A stretch of 32,427 nucleotides of DNA from Myxococcaceae bacterium (GTDB lineage Bacteria; Myxococcota; Myxococcia; Myxococcales; Myxococcaceae): NCBI GenBank assembly GCA_016926755.1, contig JAFGNZ010000391.1, positions 1 to 32,427 on the forward strand. Reading direction: 5' to 3'. Of the stretch, positions 9,953 through 18,700 are shown in pieces (within the stretch, counting starts at the first letter, position 1; the number at the start of each line of letters is the position of its first letter). The notes beneath the pieces were generated by a model that was not told the DNA's origin, searched no databases, and saw only the letters and a list, made by a program, of their open reading frames with translations. The translations under genes were made by a program, and so were the position numbers.

Positions 9953-10614
9953 GCCCTGCTCCTCGCGGGTCCGACGCCCGCCTGCAACTCTTCTATCTTC
10001 CGCGCCACCGCCAGCGTGGCTCGGTGGATGAGGCTCTTCACCGCCGCCTCGCTCGCCTCCAGCGCCTCCGCGATGTCCCGGTACGCCATGCCCTCGAAGC
10101 GGCACATGGTGAAGGCCGCCCGCTCCCGCTCGCTCATCCCCTTCAGCGCCTCGCCCACGGCCCGCTCCAGCTCCCGCCCCGCCACCGCCTCGTCGGGCCG
10201 ATCCCCCTCGGGGCCTGCCACCTCCACCCCCGCCTCGGACTCCTCTGTCGGAGATGTGCTCGTATGAGCCACCCGGTACTCTCCGCGTCGCACCTCGTTG
10301 AGGCAGTGGTTGGTCGCCACCCGGAACAGGAACGTCTTGAACTGCGCCGTCGGCTTGTAGGCCTTCGCGTTCCGGTACAGCTTCACGAAGATGTCCTGCG
10401 TCAGCTCCTCCGCCCTCGCCCGATCCCCCACGAAGCGGAAGGCGAAGCGCGCCACGCTGGCGTGATGGCGGTCGAACAGCAGGGCGAAGGCCTTCCGATC
10501 GCCCGCGGCCACCCTCAGCATCGTCTGTGCGTCCGAATCCGCGTCCACGTCCGAACTGAACCCCGTTGCCTTCAGGAAGTTGCGGGCCTCATGCGCTTTG
10601 AACCGCACAGGCAC
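9949..10614 (-). CDS. ECF-family RNA polymerase sigma factor
   Basis: Up to 221 residues. The sigma-2 region spans ~42-110 (FDRHHASVARFAFRFVG, AEELTQDIFVKLY, FLFRVATNHCLNEVRR) and sigma-4 ~152-205 (MSERERAAFTMCRFEGMAYR, IAEALEASEAAVKSLIHRA). The linker is long, acidic and rich in Ser/Thr (HTSTSPTEESE). The start shown is GTG at 10614, two bases from the divergent gene's GTG. A second GTG at 10548, giving MDADSDAQTMLRV, fits usual ECF N-termini better and would leave room for a promoter, so the first ~22 residues are doubtful. The stop overlaps the anti-sigma ATG. It probably transcribes its own operon, as many ECF factors do. Confidence 0.9.
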   Translation of the reverse strand: MPVRFKAHEARNFLKATGFSSDVDADSDAQTMLRVAAGDRKAFALLFDRHHASVARFAFRFVGDRARAEELTQDIFVKLYRNAKAYKPTAQFKTFLFRVATNHCLNEVRRGEYRVAHTSTSPTEESEAGVEVAGPEGDRPDEAVAGRELERAVGEALKGMSERERAAFTMCRFEGMAYRDIAEALEASEAAVKSLIHRATLAVARKIEELQAGVGPARSRA

Positions 10615-10616
10615 TC

Positions 10617-11561
10617 GTGGGTACAGTTTTCAGCGTGGCGATCGCCTCCAGCACACGTCCTCCCACCTCGCAGGAGGCCCCAGACGCCCCCCAGGCCGAG
10701 GGTGTGAGTCACGCCCCCATCTTGACCGAGGGAGAGCCCCAGGAGCCGTCCGCCGGGCTGTCCTGGGCGGAGACGCCAGTTCCCGCCGCGCCAGCGCCGC
10801 CGGCCGAGGCGCCTGGAGAGCGCTCCAGCCCGCTCCCCGGGTGGGAGCGCGACCTGCCCTCCGTGCTGATCGATCCGGCGCAGATCACCTCGCACCCGAG
10901 CGCCCTCCCGCTGCGGGGAGCCAAGACTCCGCCCCCGGAGACGCCGCTGCCGGTGCTGCTGTTGATCGATCAGGCTCGGAGCGCCTCGGGGGAGGAGCGG
11001 CAGGAACTGTCCCGGCGCATCAACCGTTGGCTGGACCAGATGGTGCGCGAGGGCGGTTCACGGCACGTGGCGGACTGGTTCCACCACCTCATCGAGAGCG
11101 AGCGGCTGGAGGGCCTGGCGGATGCCGCGGGCCATGCCTGCCACGAGACGGCCATCCAAGGGCTGCTCGCCATGGGCTTCCCCTACGCGCTGGAGGTGCG
11201 GCCCGAGGACCTGGAGCGCATCAAGCCCCGGGAGCGCCGGCGGCGGGGGCGGGACAAGGACGTGAAGGGGGCGAGCGCGGGCGTCCTGGCGGGGGGGATC
11301 CTCACGGAGCTGGTCCTGAACCTCCTGCGTGCGCACCCCGTCCGGGGGCCGCTCACGGTAGAGGTAGGGCTCTCCCTGCTGGCCATGGTCGCCCTGCTGC
11401 TCAGCACCCCGCGCAGCCCCCTGCGCAATATGGGGCTGGCGGTGCTGCTCGTGGTGTCCCTGCTCTCTGTTTCCCTAGGATTCTTCACGGGTTACGCTGG
11501 AATGGTGGCCGGTCTGGCCGGTCTGGTGGCCGTCCTCTTGTTCGCTCTCCATCGGAGCTGA
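10617..11561 (+). CDS. Hypothetical membrane protein with proline-rich N-terminus
   Basis: 314 residues from a GTG start; a second GTG at 10635 is equally possible. Residues 1-110 are low-complexity, rich in Pro/Ala/Glu and probably disordered. The middle (~120-210) is a polar helical domain with RRINRWLDQMV, ADWFHHLIESERLEGLAD and GHACHETAIQGLL. A basic stretch RERRRRGRDKDVKG follows, then two or three hydrophobic segments in the last ~90 residues ending at LFALHRS. I do not recognise the family. The order cytoplasmic domain, then C-terminal membrane anchor, is inferred from the positive patch before the first segment. It diverges from the sigma operon and ends 131 bases before recA. Confidence 0.75.
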   Translation: MGTVFSVAIASSTRPPTSQEAPDAPQAEGVSHAPILTEGEPQEPSAGLSWAETPVPAAPAPPAEAPGERSSPLPGWERDLPSVLIDPAQITSHPSALPLRGAKTPPPETPLPVLLLIDQARSASGEERQELSRRINRWLDQMVREGGSRHVADWFHHLIESERLEGLADAAGHACHETAIQGLLAMGFPYALEVRPEDLERIKPRERRRRGRDKDVKGASAGVLAGGILTELVLNLLRAHPVRGPLTVEVGLSLLAMVALLLSTPRSPLRNMGLAVLLVVSLLSVSLGFFTGYAGMVAGLAGLVAVLLFALHRS

Positions 11562-11634
11562 GGGGCCTTTCTACAAGGGTGTGTCAGAGGGGTGGACTAC
11601 GGTCTACCCGTCGCGTAGTAATACGAACCGCGTT

Positions 11635-11650
11635 CTGAACGCAGGTTCAG
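11635..11650. promoter_or_regulatory. LexA box upstream of recA
   Basis: CTGAAC-GCAG-GTTCAG is a perfect 6+6 inverted repeat (GAAC-N4-GTTC core). With the next base it matches 15 of 17 positions of the Myxococcus xanthus LexA consensus CTRHAMRYBYGTTCAGS, quoted from memory. It lies 42 bases before the recA ATG. A possible promoter (TGGACT at 11593, TAGTAA at 11616) sits just upstream, so a bound repressor would cover the transcription start. Confidence 0.75.
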
Positions 11651-11692
11651 GTGGGCCGGGGTGGCTCACCTCATACGACTGGAGGAGTAGAG

Positions 11693-12775
<1,083 letters not shown>

Positions 12776-12807
12776 TCGGAGCGCCGCTCCCTCGGAGCGA
12801 AGTGCCA

Positions 12808-12846
12808 GGGGCTGTCCGCCGCGAGGTGGGCAGCCCCTTCTTGCGT
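12808..12846 (+). terminator. Rho-independent terminator of recA
   Basis: GGGGCTGTCC (12808-12817) pairs with GGGCAGCCCC (12828-12837), a 10-pair stem with one G-T wobble and a 10-base loop. It is followed by TTCTTGCGTT, and starts 33 bases after the recA stop. Confidence 0.8.
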
Positions 12847-12990
12847 TGAGAGGCGCCAGGTGAAGGGATTTCCACGCCGGGGCGCGTGGCCGGGCTCCTC
12901 AGGCGCGGCGCGTCAAAACGATGTTTTCCCCGAGGGAGGAAAGCGCCATAGACTCCGCGCCCGCCGGAGGCCCGATGGCCCGGCCTATAC

Positions 12991-12997
12991 GGAGGGG
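12991..12997 (+). promoter_or_regulatory. Ribosome binding site deciding a TTG start
   Basis: GGAGGGG; the GGAGG core is five bases before TTG 13001. No ATG or GTG is placed as well before the Tat-type signal of the PhoD-like protein. Confidence 0.65.
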
Positions 12998-13000
12998 TTC

Positions 13001-15127
13001 TTGTCCCAGAAACTGAACCGCCGCACCATCCTGCAGTCCATCGTCGCGGTCGCGGCGACGACTGCGTTCGGCTGCAGCGACGAAGAGACGACCGAAGAGC
13101 AGGCGGAGGCAGCACGCGCCTATTTCCCGCAGTCCGTCGCCTCGGGAGATCCGCGCCCGAACAGCGTCGTCCTCTGGACGCGCGCGGTGGATCCCAATCA
13201 CGCCAACAGTGACACGACGCTGTCGCTCGAGGTGTCCGAGGACGAGAGCTTCGGACAGCTCGTCGTGAAGCTGGATGGCCTCAAGGCGCTGGTCGAGCAC
13301 GACAACGCCATCAAGGTGAAGGTGACGAACCTTCAGCCGCGAAAGCACTACTACTACCGCTTCGTCTTCGAGCACGACGGCGAGCGCTTCCTCTCGCCGG
13401 TGGGCCGCACCAAGACGGCGCCCGCGGCGGGAGACGACGTGCCGGTGCGCTTCGTCGTCGGCAACTGCCAGGACTACGTGGGGCGCTACTACAACTCCTG
13501 GCAGCGCCTGCTGCAGCTCAACACGGACCTGGACGCGATCGTCTTCCTCGGAGACTACATCTACGAGACGACGGGCGATCCGGCCTTCCAGTCCGCCAGC
13601 ACGACGCGGGACGTCACCTTCACCGAGCCGGACGGCGCGCTGGTGCAGCGCAGCGGCATCTTCCAGTACCTGGCCGCCGCGTCGCTCTCCAACTACCGCG
13701 ACCTGTACAAGAACCTGCGCTCGGACCCCATGATGCAGAAGGTCCACGAGCGCTACGCGTTCATCAACGTCTGGGATGACCACGAGTTCTCCGACGACTG
13801 CTGGGGCTCCAACGCGACGTACGAGGACGGGCGCCGCGACGAGAAGCAGGACGAGCGCCGGCGCAACGCGGAGCAGGCCTTCTTCGAGTACCTCCCCATC
13901 GACACCAGCGGCGCGGCCGCCGAGGGCACGATCGATCCGGGCAGCGAGCCCCGGTACCCGGACACGCGCATCTACCGGGACTTCGACTTCGGTCAGCACG
14001 TGAAGCTCATCGTCACCGACTACCGCACCTACCGGCCGGATCACCTCATCCCCGAGGACGCCTACCCGGCCACCGTGGTGATGGACGCGGCGGTGCTGAC
14101 GGCGCTCGGCGCGGCGCCGGCCTTCACCTCGGAGCTCTTCGCGTACGTGGACATCGACGCGCAGCAGTACGCCCCGTACAAGGGCGCGCTGCAGCAGGTC
14201 TACGTGGCGCTGGCCATGCAGGCGGGGCTGAGCCAGGCCGAGGCCACGGCGAAGGCGGGCACCTGGGTGAAGGGCAACCTGGCGCTGGCCTACGTCAACC
14301 AGGTGCTGGCGCAGCTCCCGGAGGATGTGCGGCCGCCGCCCATCCCCACGGCGGACGCGCCGAGGGGCCTGGCCTACCTCCACATGGGCAAGCAGGGCCT
14401 CTTCGACATCCGGGGCACGCGCTACATCGTGGTGAAGGACACGTACGATCTGTACGCCCAGTACCGCTACGCCACCTCGCAGAAGGCCTCCGAGAACGCG
14501 TGGGGCACCGCGCAGGAGACGTGGGTCCAGGAGAAGCTGCAGGCCGCCAACACCTGGAAGGTGGTGGTCAGCTCCGTGTCGTTCACGTCGCTGGTGTGGG
14601 ATCTGCGCGCCAAGGCGGACATCCCGGATCCCTCGCTGCGGCAGCGCTTCTACTTCAACGCGGACCAGTGGGACGGGTTCCCGACGAAGCGCAGGGAGCT
14701 GCTGGCGGGCATGAAGGACAAGAACGTCATCACGCTGTCCGGAGACATCCACGCCTCGTACGCGTCGGTGGAGGGCGGGGTCCCCGCGCTGACGGGCCCT
14801 GCCATCTCGTCCGGCACGGTGGCGGAGCTGGCGGGCACGGCGGTGGTGGGCGCGGGCTACGCGCAGGGCAGCGCCATCTACGAGCACGCCGTCCGGAACA
14901 TGGATGCCACGCTGAAGGAAGGCAACCCGGGCCTGGTCTTCTCCAACTCGGAGGCCCACGGCTTCCTGGTGGTGGAGCTGCGGGCCAATGAGGCGCTGGC
15001 GACCTACAACCTCATCCCCAGCAGCGAGGTGCGCAAGGACTACTCGCTGCGGAGTGACGGTGAGCTGCAGCGGCAGTTCACCACCCAGGCCTTCCGCATC
15101 CAGGGCGGCGAGATCACCCCCGCCTAG
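13001..15127 (+). CDS. PhoD-like alkaline phosphatase/phosphodiesterase, Tat-exported
   Basis: 708 residues from TTG. The N-terminus NRRTILQSIVAVAATTAFGC has a twin-arginine motif and ends at a cysteine (Cys25) that may be lipidated, so export is folded and through Tat. That agrees with a metal-loaded PhoD enzyme. An N-terminal Ig-like PhoD domain starts at SGDPRPNSVVLWTR. The catalytic metallophosphatase region has GNCQDY (Cys156, an iron ligand in PhoD), FLGDYIYE (Asp185), WDDHEFSDD, TDYRTYRPDH and LSGDIHASY (Asp582, His584). The family releases phosphate from mono- and diesters with Fe3+/Ca2+. An open frame continues 47 codons upstream to 12860, but that part has no signal sequence and the recA terminator region precedes it. 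Confidence 0.9.
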   Translation: MSQKLNRRTILQSIVAVAATTAFGCSDEETTEEQAEAARAYFPQSVASGDPRPNSVVLWTRAVDPNHANSDTTLSLEVSEDESFGQLVVKLDGLKALVEHDNAIKVKVTNLQPRKHYYYRFVFEHDGERFLSPVGRTKTAPAAGDDVPVRFVVGNCQDYVGRYYNSWQRLLQLNTDLDAIVFLGDYIYETTGDPAFQSASTTRDVTFTEPDGALVQRSGIFQYLAAASLSNYRDLYKNLRSDPMMQKVHERYAFINVWDDHEFSDDCWGSNATYEDGRRDEKQDERRRNAEQAFFEYLPIDTSGAAAEGTIDPGSEPRYPDTRIYRDFDFGQHVKLIVTDYRTYRPDHLIPEDAYPATVVMDAAVLTALGAAPAFTSELFAYVDIDAQQYAPYKGALQQVYVALAMQAGLSQAEATAKAGTWVKGNLALAYVNQVLAQLPEDVRPPPIPTADAPRGLAYLHMGKQGLFDIRGTRYIVVKDTYDLYAQYRYATSQKASENAWGTAQETWVQEKLQAANTWKVVVSSVSFTSLVWDLRAKADIPDPSLRQRFYFNADQWDGFPTKRRELLAGMKDKNVITLSGDIHASYASVEGGVPALTGPAISSGTVAELAGTAVVGAGYAQGSAIYEHAVRNMDATLKEGNPGLVFSNSEAHGFLVVELRANEALATYNLIPSSEVRKDYSLRSDGELQRQFTTQAFRIQGGEITPA

Positions 15128-15139
15128 CAGCTCCCGCTC

Positions 15140-15169
15140 GGGAGGCGCAGGCGGTACGCTGCGCCTCCC
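15140..15169 (+). terminator. Perfect 11-bp hairpin touching the GNAT start codon
   Basis: GGGAGGCGCAG (15140-15150) and CTGCGCCTCCC (15159-15169) are perfectly complementary around an 8-base loop. The hairpin begins 12 bases after the PhoD-like stop and ends on the base before ATG 15170. It lacks a T tract. It may end the upstream transcript, or hinder ribosome access to the next gene. Confidence 0.5.
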
Positions 15170-15709
15170 ATGAGCACCTCTGAAGTGAAGCTCGTCCCCG
15201 CGCTCCCCGAGCATGTGGATGTGTGGCTCGCCATCCGGGCCGGCCCCACCACGCGCCGCTTCCTGACCATCGAGGAGAACACTCGCGAGCTCCTCCTCAA
15301 GCGGCTGCGCGAGGCGAGCAGTGCTGTGACGGATCCCCAGGCGAAGAACTTCCGGTGGATGGTGGAGTTCGAGGGCCAGATCGTCGGCACCGTGGCGGCG
15401 CGAGAGCTGTCCCACGTGCATGGCCGGGTGGAGGTGGGCTACATGCTCGCCGAGGAGTTCCTGGGGCGGGGGATCGGCACCCGCGCGGTGACGATCGCGC
15501 TCGAGCGCCTCTTCACGATCCCCTCGCTCCACCGCATCTGGCTGACGACGACGGTGGAGAACCTCGCCTCGCAGGCCCTGGCGCGCAAGCTGGGGTTCGT
15601 CCTGGAGGGCGTGCAGCGGGGGCACTGCGTGGTGCAGGGGCGGCGGGTGGATCAGCAGCTCTGGGGCTTGCTGCGGCCCGAGTGGGAGGCGCGGCGCGGC
15701 GGGCGGTGA
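15170..15709 (+). CDS. GNAT-family N-acetyltransferase (RimJ/RimL-like)
   Basis: 179 residues, one acetyltransferase domain. The acetyl-CoA loop is FLGRGIGTRAV (R-x-x-G-x-G type, ~97-107), preceded by the strand VEVGYMLAEE and followed by RIWLTTTVENLASQALARKL and GFVLEGVQRG, the typical motif order of RimJ/RimL-type enzymes that acetylate protein N-termini or small amines. Cytoplasmic, with no signal. No ribosome site is visible just before the ATG, because that space is taken by one arm of the preceding hairpin. It may therefore be poorly translated or start elsewhere. Substrate unknown. Confidence 0.88.
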   Translation: MSTSEVKLVPALPEHVDVWLAIRAGPTTRRFLTIEENTRELLLKRLREASSAVTDPQAKNFRWMVEFEGQIVGTVAARELSHVHGRVEVGYMLAEEFLGRGIGTRAVTIALERLFTIPSLHRIWLTTTVENLASQALARKLGFVLEGVQRGHCVVQGRRVDQQLWGLLRPEWEARRGGR

Positions 15710-15757
15710 GCAGGAGGGGATTTGTGCTCCTGGCGGGCATTTGGCACAACACCCCCC

Positions 15758-18700
15758 ATGAGTCGATCTCTGAAGGTTGCGTCCCTCGCGTTCTGCGCGC
15801 TGGTCATCACCGCGGGCCTGGCGGGCTGCCCTGGGGGCGAGGAACCTCAGGAGCCCTGCGAGGGTGTCGTCTGCGGCCCCGGCCGCTGTGTGGTGAGCGA
15901 GGGCAGGGCGGCCTGTGAGTGTGAGCCGGGCCATCACCCCGAGGGGCTGACCTGCGTCGAGGACGACCAGCCCCCGAAGAACCCCTGTGAGCCCAACCCG
16001 TGCATGCAGCCGGATCGTGGCCAGTGCTCCAGCGTGGACGGCGGGGCCGTGTGTGGCTGCACCCCGGGGACGCAGGAGGGAGATGGCGGCGTCTGCGTCC
16101 CTCCCAACCCGTGCGAGCCGAACCCCTGCACCACGCCGAACAAGACGGACTGCAGCGTCTCGAATGGGCAGCCAGTCTGCGCGTGCGTGAGCGGCTACCT
16201 CCCCGAGGGGGAGGGGTGCGTGCCGGAGCCGACCATCACCTGCGAGGGCCAGCACTCGGCGGGGGACACCTTCGAGCCGGATGAGTGCCCGGCGCTGGCG
16301 CGGGACGTCGGCCCGGGTGGGGCGCAGAACGAGGGGCACACGCTGTCCCCGGTGGCTGACGAGGACTGGTTCAAGCTCACCGCGGTCGCGGGGCACGTCT
16401 ACGAGGCCGTCGCCACGGGCGCGGCAGGTGCGCGGCTGGACCTGGACCTCTACGCCGCGGATGGCAGCACCGTGCTGGTCTCGGACCACAGCGGGCAGGC
16501 GGGGGTGCAGATCGTCCACAAGGCGACAGTCTCAGGAGCGCTCTTCGTACGGGTCCGCGCGTTCGTCCCTGGCGAGACCGGCGCCTACAGCATCACCCTC
16601 CAGGATCTGGGCGAGGACGACTTCGCGGATGAGCCCGCGCTCGCCACCACGCTGACGGCGCCCAGCGGGACGCCGGTGTCCGGGGCGCTGCAATTCGGAG
16701 GGGATCGAGACGTGGTCAAGCTCGCGCTCAGCGCGGGCCACAGCTATCGCTTCGAGGCCGCGTGGACGGAACCGAGCACGGCCGCGCTCCGGCTTGAGCT
16801 CCTCGCGCCAGACCGGACGACGGTGGTGGGCTCCAACGAAGCAGTGGCGCCCCAGCTGCTCACGCGCATCACGAGCGCGGGGGACTACTACCTGCGCCTC
16901 CAGGAGCCGACCGGAAAGGTGCGCGCGGGCTATGCCTTCACGGTCACGGACCTGGGCGCGGATGATCACGGGGATGGCCCCTCGGAGTCCTCGCCCGTCA
17001 TCATCGACGGCCCGGCGGTGCCCGGTGGCTTCGAGCGCCCCGGGGATGTGGACGTCTTCTCATTCAACGCGCAGGCTGGCCACATCTACGCCTTCACCTG
17101 CAACCCGGGAGGGGGCGCGGCGGACTGCCTGGTGAGCCTCTCGGATTCGGCGGGCGACGTGCTGGCCACCGACAACAATGGGGGCACCGGCTACATCCTC
17201 TACGAGTACATGCAGGCGGGGACGTACTACTTCCGGCTCTCTTCCAGCACGGTCGGGAGCTACACGTACCAGCTGGAGGATCTGGGCTTCGACGACCACG
17301 GCGACACCCGCGAGACCGCCACCGACATCACCTCCTTCGCGACTCCCACCGGCGCGCGGCTGGAGGTGCCCGGAGACGTGGACTTCCTGCGGTTCAGCGC
17401 CGAGACGGAGCGCATCTACTCCTTCACCTGTACCTCGATAGCCTTCCCCTGCGCCGTCGAGCTGCAGGACGCGGCGGGGGCGGTGCTCGCCTCGGGCACG
17501 GCGACCGCCGACTCCCTGGAGCTCAGCCACACCTTCACGTCTGCGGGCACCGCCTACGTGCGGATCTCCTCGGGCGCTGCGAGCGGCACGGGCTCCTACA
17601 CCTGGCTGCTGCGGTCCGAGCACGTCGATGATCACGGCGACACGATCGACACGGCGACGCCGATCAGCGCGGGGGCAGGCGTCGCCACCGGCCAGCTGGA
17701 GGAGCTGGGGGATGTGGACGTCTTCCGCTTCAGCGCGACCGCGGGGCACATCTACCGGTTCACCTGCGGCAGCAATGCGCATGACTGCGATGTGGAGCTG
17801 CTCGACGCCAGCGGTGCCGTCATCGTGAGCGCCACCGGGCCCGAGACGACCGCCATCATCACCTACGAGTTCAACACCGGGGGCGTCTGGTACTACCGCG
17901 TGCGGACCGATGCCTCGGCGACCGGGGCGTACACGTACACGCTGGAAGACCTGGGAGTGGATGACCACGGTGATGCGTCCAGCGATGCGACGGCGCTGTC
18001 GGCGCCAGCCTCGGGGACAGGCAGGCTGGAGCTCGAGGGAGACGTGGACGTCTTCTCGTTCAGCGGTGCCGCGGAGGAGGTCTACGAGTTCACCTGCACG
18101 GGCACCTCGGTCGACTGCAACGTGCTGCTGGTCGACTCCAATGGGACGACCGTGGCGTCCGACACCGCTGCTGGCGCCAACGCGAAGATCACCTACCGAC
18201 TGTCGCAGGCGGGGACCTGGTTCCTGCACGTGAAGAGCACGCCGGAGTCGACTGGCAGCTATGGCTACCAGCTGGTGAACCTGGGGACTGATGAACACGG
18301 CAATACGCCCGGTACCGCGACGCCGGTGGTCGTGGGCGCTCCCGCCGCGGGTGGGCGGATCGACACGCCGGGGGATGTGGACGTCTTCTCCTTCGATGCG
18401 CTCGCGGGCCACATCTATGAGCTCACCTGCACCAGCACCAACCTGAGCTGCGAGCTCCAGCTGATGAATGGCGCAGGGACGGTGCTCGCTTTCGACAGCG
18501 GCGCTAGCGCGAAGATCCTCTATGAGATGGGCCCGGGTGGCACGTACTACACCCGGATCGCCGGCGGCGCTGGCGCGGTGGGGACCTATACGTACCGCAT
18601 CGTGGACCTCGGGCTGGATGACTACGGGGACACGCTGGCCACTGCCACCGCCATCACGGCGGGGGCGCCCGTGGCGACTGGCACGCTGGAGCTCTCGGGT

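Noticed and set aside
15722-15757. TTG start for the giant lipoprotein, 12 codons upstream
   Set aside because: The ribosome site GGAGGGG is attractive, but the resulting 36-residue leader places twelve polar/aromatic residues before a complete lipoprotein signal. The ATG at 15758 gives a standard one. Kept as an alternative only.
15730-15757. Sigma-54 promoter suggested by TTGGCAC at 15741
   Set aside because: The -24-like element is present, but the required GC of a -12 TTGC element does not follow at the proper distance.
12899-16519. 1206-codon open frame on the minus strand
   Set aside because: It crosses clear sense genes (PhoD-like, GNAT, start of the giant gene) and its translation is Arg/His/Leu-rich without any recognisable family.
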